Below the pieces are notes generated by a model. That model saw nothing but the letters and a program-made list of their open reading frames with translations, was not told the DNA's origin and searched no databases. From positions 1,174,501 through 1,238,500 of the forward strand of contig NC_072458.1 of the NCBI RefSeq assembly GCF_027596085.1: a stretch of DNA of 64,000 nucleotides. Reading direction: 5' to 3'. This DNA is from Anoplopoma fimbria (Eukaryota; Chordata; Actinopteri; Perciformes; Anoplopomatidae). A program made the translations under genes and the position numbers. Shown piece after piece: positions 24,186 to 35,200 of the stretch (position 1 is its first letter; each line of letters opens with the position of its first letter).

Positions 24186-24529
24186 TGGCTCCGGCAGTCC
24201 ATGTCGATGTGTCCTTGGGCAAGACACTTAACCCTGAGTTGCTCCCGAAGGCTGTGCCATCGGTGTATGAATGGGTGTGAATGATTAGAGAGACCCTGAT
24301 GGGCAGGTGGTACTTGCATGGTAGCCCCTGTCATCAGTGTATGAATGGGTGAATGATTAGTAATGTAAAAGCGCTTTGAGTGGTCAGAAGACTAGAAAAG
24401 CGCTATACAAGTACAGTCCATTTACCATTTACCATTCCACCTCCCCTTCCGCCCGCTTGGTATGTGATTTAGTGGTCTTTTTATGTCGTCGTTCATGATT
24501 ACATGGCTAACATACAAAAAACAAAAAGA

Positions 24530-24850
24530 GCATGGTTGATGTTAACATGACTAGCTGCACTAACAGCTCAGGTGATTAACCACTGAAGTGACAAAATGTC
24601 AGAGTTTACTTTTAGTCTTGCACTGGAAACAAATATCAGCCTCCTGGACAAAAGACCTGTGTTTGTTTGACCCATCCGCCTCCACTCTCTCAGCCCAGTG
24701 TGGACCTTTAGTTATTTAAACGTCAGTTGCCCTGCCGGTAATGCTGCAGGTGGGTGCATCGTAAACACACGCTAAAAGAGGTTCAGTGTCAGCCGCAGAG
24801 GAGGACTGACCAAGCTCCATTATTTGAGGTCCTGGCAGTGAGAATGGGTT
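24530..24850 (+). repeat. Unnamed repeat family, copy B
   Basis: This aligns with 28924-29460, 42174-42594 and, inverted, 57006-57243. Shared blocks include 'gtgacaaaatgtca', 'gcctcctggacaaa', 'gtgtttgtttgacccatc', 'ctgcaggtgggtgcat' and 'agtgtcag.cgcagaggag'. The left quarter of the family is missing here. On the minus strand an open frame reads NPFSLP..QIM from 24850, then LLACV, PTC and GRATDV, with a stop near 24716. Orientation is set by copy A as plus. Confidence 0.75.
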
Positions 24851-25340
24851 GATCGTGTACTCATGTGTTTGCAACGCAGTATGTTCAATGTGGTTCAGGG
24901 CTGTCTTGGCATTCAAATTCATATTTTTGTATTGTATAAAAATGTAGTGTATAAGTCAGCTCTATTTTATTTTTTCATAGTCTATCTTGATGACATAATG
25001 AAGTTTTGGCCAGATGAAAAAAAAAGGGTAGCTATGACCATGCACAAGACCATTTTCCACATCTTTATCCAAAGATTGCAAGCACCAATTATGCTATATG
25101 CCATCTTACAGTACTTATTGCTTCTTTTATTTTTTCAGATGGTGTTTTGAAGAATGCCAATAATGAGTGACTGACGGTTATCTCTCATCCATTTTAGAAA
25201 AACAAGGCATCTTATCTTTTTCAAAAGAAATCAGATTCTTTTTTCTCAATTTCAGGTTGATTTCTTTTAATTATAATTGCTTGATTGCTCAACCAGTTGT
25301 AGTGTAGTGCGCTCATGCTTATCTAAGTGTGAAAAAAAAA
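24851..25340. other. AT-rich non-coding DNA
   Basis: No recognised gene or repeat. A 95-codon frame at 24863-25150 has no recognisable domain. Confidence 0.5.
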
Positions 25341-25520
25341 TGTGTGTGTGAATGGGTATGAATGAGTATTTGGATCATCTCCTGATGAGCAGGATGGCAA
25401 CTTGTGTGGCAGCATCGTTGTGTGAATGCATGTTTGAATGGGTGAATGTTGACATGTAGTGTAAAGCACTTTGAGTAGTCATAACAATAGAAAAAGCCAC
25501 TTTATAAATGCAAATCCATT
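25341..25520 (+). mobile_element. 5'-truncated SINE (copy 3), diverged
   Basis: This matches the central and 3' parts of the 24121-24436 element: 'tgtgtgaatgggta', 'cctgatgagcaggatggcaa', 'gaatgggtgaatgt', 'gtgtaaagcactttgagtag', then 'caatagaaaaagccacttta' and CAAATCCATT. The tRNA-like head with its promoter is absent, so it cannot be transcribed from its own promoter. It is clearly older than the 24.1 kb copy. Confidence 0.75.
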
Positions 25521-27905
25521 ACTGAGTCAATATATTGAAAATAACTGTAGCTCGCGTATGTACAGTATATCAGTGAGGCATAGCAGACCAGTTGGTATCG
25601 GCAATGGATAGTGGTCTGTTTGAAAGCGTATTTAGTTTTTACTGGGGTTTTTTCCGTTCAACCAAAATAATCTGATTCTAAAATGTATGTTAGCATCATC
25701 CTTTTTTCAACCTTCTATTCCTGAAGTGAGCAGATGAAAACATACTGATTAGCAAGAATAGCAGAATTGCAATATGGTTGCAGCACATTGCGCTGAATCA
25801 CAGTATTGCACTGCTTTGTGTTGTGTTGCAACAGGCCATACTCAAATCACATCCGTGTGATGGTTGTTAAAAGATGCACACATATACTTTGCATCATTTG
25901 CTGATCAACATCAGATCAGTGTGAGGGTGTTAGATGTACACAACTAGATGATGTCAGTCTTGCACATTAACATCGAATCAAATCCATGTAGACACAGAGA
26001 GCAAGAAAGCAAGACACGAACCAGTTTCCAACATAATGGTCTCATTTTACCTACATTATAGAATGATATAACAGCTATTTTGAAAATGATATTTATAGGT
26101 TGATATTTTGCATCTAGGGGCTCTATGTTGTTTTTCCACAAACCATTTACTTGGCTTAGCATTCACAGTCTGTTGCAGACTCCAGCCAGGTCACTGTAGC
26201 ATCCACAGCATCTAGCCTTTTAAAATGACTGGATATGGGTTTCCCTTTGTGACTTGGGCTCCATGATCTTATTATTCAGCTCTGTAAAGAGCTTGTTCCC
26301 AGCTTGTTAGAAAGGCATTACATCTCCATGATCATTGTCCATACAGGCTAGTCAGGCAGTTAGCAACCAAGAGGAAAGATAGGGCACATAACAAGATACA
26401 AAAGAGTGGGTGTATTGGAGAAATGGGAAAAACCACATTGGATAATTGATGAATTGTCCATACTCAGACCAAGAGAGTGGGTGGTTGGGGTGAAACAGGT
26501 CAAGGACAGGGGATCCGTCAGCTTGAGAAAAAGCAGACACAGATCAAATATTTTAAAAAAGCTCCACACAATTCAGATTCAAGACAAAAACACACATGTC
26601 AATATACATTGTAAAGAGGCACAAGAAATAAGCAAGGCAAGAGAAACAAAGACGTTTAAAGGAAGGGAGAGATAAAAGGAGGCAGAGGAAGAGAGAACAT
26701 TTTCATATAAGACAGTAAGTATATGAGAATGAGAGTGAGAGGCTTGCCGCCACTAATCCCAACAGAAAAAAACATTCCGATTAGACTCATCCTTTCCTCT
26801 GAGGATTAGAGGCTTTGATAAAACCTTCAACCCAAACCAAAATCAATTTAGTCAGGGTGTAACATTTACAAGCACTATCTTCTTTCTTTCCCCCATAGAC
26901 AAACATCAAAGAGTGAAGCCCTGTGAAATGAGCAAGTCTTTTATTTTTTTCATATTTGAGCCACTTCTTAAGACTGCCCACTTTCAAAAGCTCCCCTGAC
27001 TGAGCCTGATTAGGGGCCTGTCCAAACAGCAGGGCACAATGAAAACTTAAGTGATCCAGTGGTTTTGCAATATTCACTAAACTTGTTACAGACAAAATAT
27101 TAAATTGCAATCAGAAAGGGCTACGTTACTCTTTGTTGTTGAGGTTTTAAAATCCCCAGCGTGGCAAAAGAAACTTTCTTGAAAAGCTGGAGGACCCTCG
27201 AGTGCAGCGAGGGAAAGGAGAGTGTAATCAAAGCAAGTAAAGCAACCTCAGTGACCCCCTATAAATGATTCATGCAAGGGTATTCAAACAGTGTTTGTCA
27301 AAGTTGTCAGGCCTTTACTCACAAAAAAGGTCAGGTCTAATTGAGTCCTTGCTGGCAACCAATTTGGATTACTAAACTGTGCTCTCGTTTGCTTCTAAAA
27401 TAGGTCTCTTTTTAGCCCCCCAAAAAACATTTAATACATTTTTTGTTTTATGGTTGTATCCGAGTATAATACCAGAGTACAATTTAATAATTTAGTACAG
27501 TAGATTCTGTTTGCAATACATATTTTTCTGAACCTATGCCAAGAGGTGTGCATGCATCAGCAAAGGTACGATTGCATGTTTTGTGTAATACAGGATTCAT
27601 GTATAATAATCTTGTTGTCATCCACTTTCTATACATTATCCAACCCTGACCTTGGGTAACAGCTTGTTTTTTACCCTGCAGTGAGAAACACCCTAAGGCG
27701 ATCCACCTTGACTGCTGCTGTATAACTCAACCAGTTTGTGTGCCTGCTCCCGTTACACAACAAATCAGCAGAGAAAAAGTCATTTTTTTCCCACCGTGGC
27801 AGAGTGCTGGGAGTTAGAGAGCAGTCTTAACCGTGCTTGGCAAGCAGAACACACAGTGTTGCACAAGTCCTGAGAGAGCCGGCGGCTAAAGCTAATCACT
27901 GCGAA
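25521..27905. other. AT-rich non-coding DNA
   Basis: No gene recognised. About 26640-26700 is purine-rich. About 27615-27700 ('catccactttctatacatta' and onward) is faintly like the end of a fish interspersed repeat but too short to call. Confidence 0.5.
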
Positions 27906-28014
27906 GACATGACACACACCCACACATCTGCCCGCGCCCACACAAATTTGCACATGTTAATGATGTCCTCCACGCACACACGCGCACAAACACACGCGCA
28001 CACACGCACACAGG
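27906..28014. repeat. Imperfect CA/CG-rich repeat
   Basis: Interrupted CACACA with CACGCG units. The densest part is about 27972-28014. Alternating purine-pyrimidine sequence including CG steps is the type that can adopt left-handed DNA. Confidence 0.8.
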
Positions 28015-28923
28015 CTATTATACACACAATTAACAGAAGGCGATGCAAAAGGGTGAAGGAACGTTCTTCAACCAAATTGGATTACGAGTGTCATCTAATA
28101 TGGAACAAGCGTGAGAGGGTTCCCTTGAAACTTTGCAGTAAAAGGGATGGCGGCGTTGAAAAATGAGCTGCACGCTTTTTGGTTAGGAGACAATTCTGAT
28201 TCATCTTGGATGGGAGAGCAAGGGGGAAAGAGGGGAGGGGAATGGAGAGAAGCCTCTACATCTAGGGAGATGATCCTCCTTTTGAGCACCCATCCGATCA
28301 TGATCGGTGCCCACGCCTCGATACATGCGGACAGCCTAAAAATATGAGAACAGATGATGCATCTGTATCTATTCACCCGACTCTCTTGCTTTCTCTTTTT
28401 CCTCCATTCTCTTCTCTGGCCCTGTTTCTCCCTTTCTTTGCAATTTCCTTCCTTAGCACTAACTATGCATTTGTGAATTTGCAGTGCAAGCATTCTCTGC
28501 TCGCCCATTCTCTTCTCATATATTCTCCATCTGTTCATATGGGACCCATTTCATGCAGTCTGTCCCTGGAGTAGGCAGAACCTCAGGGGCAGCTGTGGGC
28601 GTCCATGCCCACTGGCATACCCATTACACTGCCCAAGGCGTGCCCATGGTAGATAATTGTATCCTTCAGAATGGAAAATAGCCTGCATCAAATAAGGAAC
28701 AATAAGACCATGGGTCTGGAGGTCATGGACAGCTATTACAAAAGAAGAGGGTGCTTGTGTGAGCTCAATCATGGGAAAACTGTTATTCTTATTTGAAAAA
28801 AATTAAAAAATAAAATAATTGGCTTTTTGAGCTTTTTTTACTAAATGTTAACACACTAATGTGTCAGCTGCTTCGTCAGTGGCCCTAAGCTTCAAGCAAT
28901 GACGGTCCACTTACGCTTCAAGA
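28015..28923. other. Non-coding DNA
   Basis: No gene recognised. A 147-codon minus-strand frame (28095-28538) is rich in Arg/Lys/Glu because the plus strand is pyrimidine-rich at about 28375-28460. No domain seen. Confidence 0.5.
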
Positions 28924-29460
28924 TTCAGTTTTTCATGTCTGTGACAGCGTGTCTATATATGTATGCTTGTTCAATGTATAGTGTCTTTTCAAAATAAACT
29001 TCCCTCTTCACAGGAGTAAGGTTTAAGGTTTAATCAACTAACCATTTCATAAAGTATAGGAAAATATATTGGTTGACTTTAACTTGACAGACTGACGACT
29101 CACGTGACTAACGAGTGACAAATGGGTCACGTGACTAGCGACCCACATGAGTGACATTACTAACGTCGCTTACGACCCACTTGCCTACCAACTCCTGTGA
29201 CAAAATGTCAACTTAACTATGAGTTTTGTACAGGACAGAAACAGCGGCCTCCTGGACAAAGCAAGTGTTTGTTTGACCCATCAACCTCCCATCCAACCCA
29301 CCTAGTCTAGCCACGAGTCTATCCTTATTTATACTACATCAGTAACTCTGCCGTGGGTGGATGTGTGGTACACACACATGCTAAACATATGCCAGTGTCA
29401 GACGCAGAGGAGCACTGTTCAAGTGGCGTTATTTGGCGCTTTGGGAGAGAGAAGGGGTTT
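28924..29460 (+). repeat. Unnamed repeat family, copy A (longest)
   Basis: About 537 bp, the most complete copy. It begins near 'ttcagtttttcatgtctgtg', continues through 'tagtgtcttttcaaaataaa', 'ggtttaatcaact', 'gcggcctcctggacaaa' and 'gtgtttgtttgacccatcaa', and ends near 'gagagagaaggggttt'. The left third matches 42174-42340 and, inverted, 44761-44970. The right half matches copies B and C and, inverted, D. No terminal inverted repeat or poly(A) tail is obvious. On the minus strand a frame reads NPFSLPKRQIT, then CSSASDT and LACV, with the same spacing as in copy B. The class (DNA transposon, solo LTR, SINE or fragment of a larger element) cannot be decided from these copies. Confidence 0.75.
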
Positions 29461-29976
29461 ATTCTGGATGGCTAATGCAAGAAAAATGTATATGATGAGC
29501 CTTATATTTTTATAGTTGCAGTAAGTGCTATTCAATGACATGACAACTAGGCCTGCTTGGCTAGGAAATTCATATTGTTGGCAAAGTTGAAAGAGAAAAA
29601 AATTGTTAAGTGGAAGCAGCATTGGATATGCAGCGCAGGCTCAAAAGGTGCAAGGTTAACTGCCATTCATTGGACTGGACACGTGGGGTCATTGGTAATG
29701 TGGGTGACGGAGTGTATAGAGTGGAAGCCCATAAGCATGTCAGTACAGTGCCGTCAACCCGTTAAAAGGTAGTAGTAGTGCGTGTGTGAGTGTGTGTATA
29801 TGTACGTACATGCTGTAAAGCGATGTTAAGGAGCTTGTTCCATCATGCTGATGAGCTCCGTAATGCAAAGTAGTTGCGATCCCCCGACCAAAGTGAGGGC
29901 GCTTTCCAGAACATCATCTCCATTATCTGTGTAACATTGACCTTGAGCACGGTGGCGGGCAAGTGGATTGCTCCAG
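29461..29976. other. Non-coding DNA
   Basis: No gene or repeat recognised, apart from a small GT-rich stretch at about 29779-29802. Confidence 0.5.
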
Positions 29977-30026
29977 ACACACACACACAAACACACTCAC
30001 AGACACACACACACACACACACACAG
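29977..30026. repeat. Interrupted (CA)n microsatellite
   Basis: CA units broken by CAAA, CTCA and CAGA. About 50 bases. Confidence 0.9.
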
Positions 30027-31884
30027 GTACACACCGCACACATCCTTGCATGCATACATAGCCAGCATTTTACATTATGGAAATTACACTAAAACCTGCT
30101 TTTCTCCATAGGAGGCAGTTACACTAAACACTGTACTGTACACTATGCAAATAGATGTGATGTATGTACTTGATGAAAGCCGATAACAAGAAAAGAGCTG
30201 CACCAATGGCAAAAGGCCAGAGTTAAAACTTTTTTTTTAGTGCAGCTTTTGTGGTTAGATGCACCATTTTCAAACACACATTCCACTTTAAGGTGAACTT
30301 TGGATCTGTGATTGGATCACAGATCCCTGTGCCAGCTACAAAGCCCTCCATGGGTCAAGCTAAAAGGCAAACAATATTGAGAGTTCGGTGCAGAGGGAGG
30401 ATAGTGTTGCTGTTATGTTTCCGACTTTGGAGAGATAAGCATTTCATATATTTTTTATTACTTTAGTGTCAGTCTGTTGTGGCAGAAAAGTCTCCAATGC
30501 TGAGTTTTCTTTACCTTTTACAATATGATGGAATGATGTTGTGTAATATTCAGGCTATTCAGGCTTGGCCAGATTTGTGTCTACTGATATAAAATAGTAA
30601 TTTAAGTCAACCCAGTTCGAAATGTGGATTTACAGACGTTATAGGTAGTATTGCCAACTGTACTGTATTAGCCAGGATGTCCTGTATATTGGGCTGAATT
30701 GGTTTGTCCCATCAACAGTGACTCAGCGACCAGAGCTTTGTTTAATGACTGAGATGTCATGAAGAAGATGCATTTGGGATTTTTTTAAGACTAAAGACTG
30801 TGAAAGATATTATTGATGATCTATCCCAGAGCGAAGGTGAGCCTGTGTATTTCTCAGTTGCCCCTGAAAGGGAAACAGAAAATGTTTCTATTCTGCTTGA
30901 GATATTTCTCTGTGTCTGATAGGGTGCAGTGTAAGTAATTTGACTATTATGAAAATAGTGATGAAACATTAAATGCCATAAATCACGCTCTGATGACCTG
31001 TCTGGAAAAGCCTGAGCTGGATATAAGACAGATCACAACGAATGCATCAGATAAAGCCAATGTCATCTTTGGAGAACAGCACTCGATTTACGTCTGTTTT
31101 CACATTCATTCAAATAGTCAGTCAGTAATAAATAAATAAAGAATTGAATAAAACAAAATGAATAAATATTAAATAATAAAAGAAAGGAATGATAATTAAA
31201 TAAATTATAGTGCCCGCAAACCGTATTTCAACCGTATTTGAATGTGTGAATTAAGACCAATCTGACTTCACGTCACAGTTCATGACCATTGACAAAATTC
31301 CAGTTTCCACAGACCATTTTCCCTTTGAAAGTTTATCTGACCACCTTAGAGTCACTCTGGAATTTCAAAATGAAGGCTCTTTTACCTCAAAATTCAGTTT
31401 AATTTACTAGACTAATCACACTGGTAAGATCATATGCATACAAAAAATGAAAATATTGACCCAACACTGTCTCATCTCTCCTCAGTGTGCCAGGCTCAAA
31501 TGCCACAGGGGTTTTCTTTCTGATGACCATTAAATGGTCAGACTAAAGAAACACACGCAGCACAGAGCTGATCAAAAATGAACTTCAAATACCTGTGACT
31601 TGTCACGTAAGGGCTTCTGTGTGGCTGTGTAAAAGGACAAAGGACTGCTTTAATCAGCCAAGACCAGAACAAAATATCAATATAAAAAGTAGATGTAAGT
31701 AATGGCCCCTTTTTTTTCCCCTTTTCATTTTAAATGTTTTTGTTTATGTAAAGGTCCAAATTGTGATTTATTTTGAGGTTTATTCACATAAGCTTACATA
31801 ATTACTTAGTGAAAAGGAAAAATAAAGCAATATACTAAATGCAATATTAACTTTCTTTGCCTTTCCAATTGAAACAGTTGTACA
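30027..31884. other. AT-rich non-coding DNA
   Basis: No gene recognised. About 31125-31205 is a run of AAATA-type simple sequence. The segment 30640-30715 ('attgccaactgtactgtatt' and onward) may be a scrap of a fish transposon, but I cannot name it. Confidence 0.5.
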
Positions 31885-32240
31885 GTTACAAAATACAGAC
31901 ATGCTAGCGGCTCTATGAGGCTGTACTTGGCAACAGCGATGCTTGGAGCATAATGCAAATGCTAGCATGCTAACATGCTGCTGCTAAGTAGGTATAATGT
32001 TTACTATGCTCATTGAGTTAGGTTGGTATTTAAGCATGCTAACATTTTCTTATTAGCACTTAACGCAACGTTAAGGTAAGGCTTGTGCAAAAGTCACTTG
32101 TTTTTTAGGCATTTGGTCATTCACTCACGTATTAAACTATTTAAACTTCTGACCTAATGATGGTGCTGGAGGAAAAGTTAGGTGACAAAGGTCAAGTTCT
32201 TACAAATCTCCCTGAGCGGGACATGACCAACTGAATTGCC
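31885..32240 (-). repeat. Dispersed fish repeat, GCTAGCATG-type, copy 2
   Basis: Inverted relative to 2480-2672 and longer. It adds the part 'tttaggcatttggtcattca', 'tctgacctaatgatggtgct', 'ggaggaaaagtta' and 'cctgagcgggacatgac', which I recall as the continuation of the same common percomorph repeat. No coding capacity. Confidence 0.6.
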
Positions 32241-35200
32241 GTCCCCAGAGCGATGCCCCCAGCATGGCTAAAAATCTGCTCTGCACACGCTTTATGCGGA
32301 AGGAATCAAAACAATTGTCAAAAGTCGAGCAGACTATGCGTTTTGGTGAGAAATACTGAAAGTTAACAGAATTTTGATTACAAGAAAATTATACATGGCT
32401 CCAATAATGTCAGGATCCAACATCAGAGTTCTGATATCACTTATGTGTGTGGTTAGAAATGCTTCAGACTCAAACCCAGCCATTAGAGGATAAACAATGC
32501 TTTTCAGCTTGCGTTAACGCACTCTTATTCATATTTCTGTATGCGCTGGGTTACTTTGAAGAGATGAATGTAACCATATCCAAACCCCATGCTCATCTTT
32601 GATCATTCAGGGCAGACGGCAGGGTTGCTTAATGTGCTGCTGCTGTAGCTAAAGAAGTGGAACCAGAAGTGTCCCTTAGAGAGAAATATTGCATAATCAA
32701 CCCATCCCTCAGTCAAGATCCTCTAGTGTCAAGGACATACTGTACACTGGGAGCCTGCTAATACTTCCGTTTCAGCGTGCGTGTGTGTATCGGTAACGCT
32801 TAACAGTATAATCCAGCCTGATGCAAGGTTCACCATAATGCTATATTGATCAAGCTGTATTTACTGTGGGATGAGGCATTGTCAAAGTTTCCACATGCAG
32901 GTACACATTATTTCTTTTTAAATACAGCAAACACAACAAATGAGCCGTCAGGTCTTTGGTGAGTGTGTATAAGTGGTTCTGAATTGCTGTCCAATCAGAG
33001 GAGGTGCGCTTCAACTTGCCACAGAACGTTTGTGGTTTGATGCTCACGTAAACTAACACAACCGAGGGCTCTGACAGATTGTATCCGATGGTTACCGCAG
33101 TGAGTAGCACGCTATTGCAATTAGGGGCCAGTGGAGGTCCCCTGGGAAACACACACACACACACACACACTTGAGTCTTCACACATTTTTGTGCCTGCGA
33201 TCACACAAACAAACATCCGAAAATATATAATTAGACATTTGTTTGCTGGAAAACAATAGAGAGGGTATCTTTGATAGTGGAACTCGATAACTGCCGGGCA
33301 TAATAGGTAATGAGATCCACACACACACCCATTCAGTAAAGACATGTTCCACTCTGAGGCTTGTTGCTAAAGCAGTATTAGTTGTAATTGGTTTCCTGTG
33401 ATGGAGAGTTGAAGGAGGGGTAAAGCAGGGTTTATATCTGAACTGTAAACAACCTTTTATTTCTTGTGTGGGAGACACAGGGAAACTGTGCATGTTTACT
33501 TCTCTGCACTGTTAAAAACACAGAGAAGATAAGATGTTTTTTCGCATAGCATGAGATCCGGCTGATGTTGGTCGTCTAACAACCTCCATTTCTATATCTG
33601 GTAAGCAGGGGGATGAGAGAATCCTTCGCTAAATGTTACCCTTTCAAGCCTCGGCTTTTCAACTGTAAAATTTGAATCAGACTTGTGTGCAAGGATTTAA
33701 AAGAAAAACTATCCCTCCATTTTGTTTTATTTAGCACTACTTAATTCATTGGCCATGAGGCACTGTGTTTGACATTTTGATGAATACCAAAGTGACTTGG
33801 CAGATATTATTATCGTAATTTAAAGTATAATTGGCTGTTAGTGAAGTTTGGAACAGCTCCAAAAATGTAGTGATATTCAAAGGTGATCCTGAGGCATGCA
33901 TGAAATTCATATTTCATAGTCATCCAGCCAACTTGTTGTGTCCGTGTGAATATATATTGTGTTGGATAATGTCGGTGTTAATCAGGTCATGCTAGCTGTA
34001 CCCATGAACAAATAATGTCACTTGAGATAACTTTGGAGAAGTTATTGTTCTAGAAATTATAATATTTATACATAAACCTTTGTGTTGTGAAAACTGTTGC
34101 GATTTGACAAAATCTGAATCGCAAATTTGCTTGATGATAGCAAAAGTGAGACTATTTGCCTTATCTTTTCTGTAGTTCTGACAAAACCTTCCCTACCACC
34201 TGCATTCCACATGTGTATGTGGCATTCCCTCAGCATGTAGCACATATGCAGCAACATATAGTTTTAGAAAACCAAGTGGAAAATATATCTCCTGTACAAA
34301 AGAAAGAAAAGCAGTGATTCTGTATCCATTACCAATCCAGGCTATAGTGCCAAGGTAAAAAAGAAGGCAATGATACGGAATTTATTCAAAGCAGGAGGAG
34401 CTCGGGCTTCAATCTCCATGGATAATGTGATATGGCATGGCCAGATTTTAGAGCCAGTGCTTTTGTAGGAAATGCTTTATTGTAAGGTGAATATATGAGA
34501 GAAACAATAAACCCTTCAGAGATGCTGGTTCCCAGAGGGGTGGCAAAAGGTTCCCTAGAGCATAGAATCAATCCAGCCACGGAGAGTGCACTTTCAATTA
34601 GTACACCCCACATAACCATTGTTCAGTAACATACATAACATGTTCTGTTCAATTGCTCTGTCATGTTGACTTTGATGTACATATAATAAGACTCATAGGA
34701 CATGTAATAGCACAAAAACATAATTTAGAATTTGTTATGGAGCTGTCATTCTCCGGCTCTCTCGTCTTTAGTTAATTAGAGATGATGGGCAGATGGTCTG
34801 CATATCTACATGTGCTAGAGACAGGTGTTGATAGCTCACCCCTGCCAAAGTCTTGGTGGACTACAACAGGAAGCTTGGGACACATTGGTAAAAAAAATAA
34901 GAAGAAACTGGAAACTTGTTAGTGTATGAATAATTTAGTATAAAACCTAAATTAATTATATTTATAACCATCATAAGCATACTTGGAGCTGCACCTGAAA
35001 CTATACACGACAAGGCAATCATTCTAAAAATGCAGAAAAGAGAAAAAACCCAACACCACAGGAAGGGGGATTTTGGGCCACTGAAGCATCAACTGTTCAC
35101 ACAGAGTAAACCTCAAATGTTATAATTCAAGCTAATATCCTGAAGGTAAAGCATTAAAAACAGTCAAGGCTGCAGAAAAAAAAATGCCCTCTAACCTTTG

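Larger units (their letters stand above)
24121..24436 (+). mobile_element. tRNA-derived SINE (copy 2) with CCATTTA tail
   Basis: About 316 bp. The tRNA-like head has intact A and B boxes (24131-24141 and 24175-24185), and the central domain is shared with the SINE at 14671-14974. The 3' part is different: 'gcgctttgagtggtcagaag', then 'aaaagcgctatacaagtaca', ending in CCATTTA repeats. Head and centre are thus the same family, but the tail comes from another 3' module. The head is less diverged from the tRNA-like promoter consensus than that of copy 1. No clear target-site duplication is visible. I take it to be of the V-SINE/AFC-like group, from memory. Confidence 0.85.
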
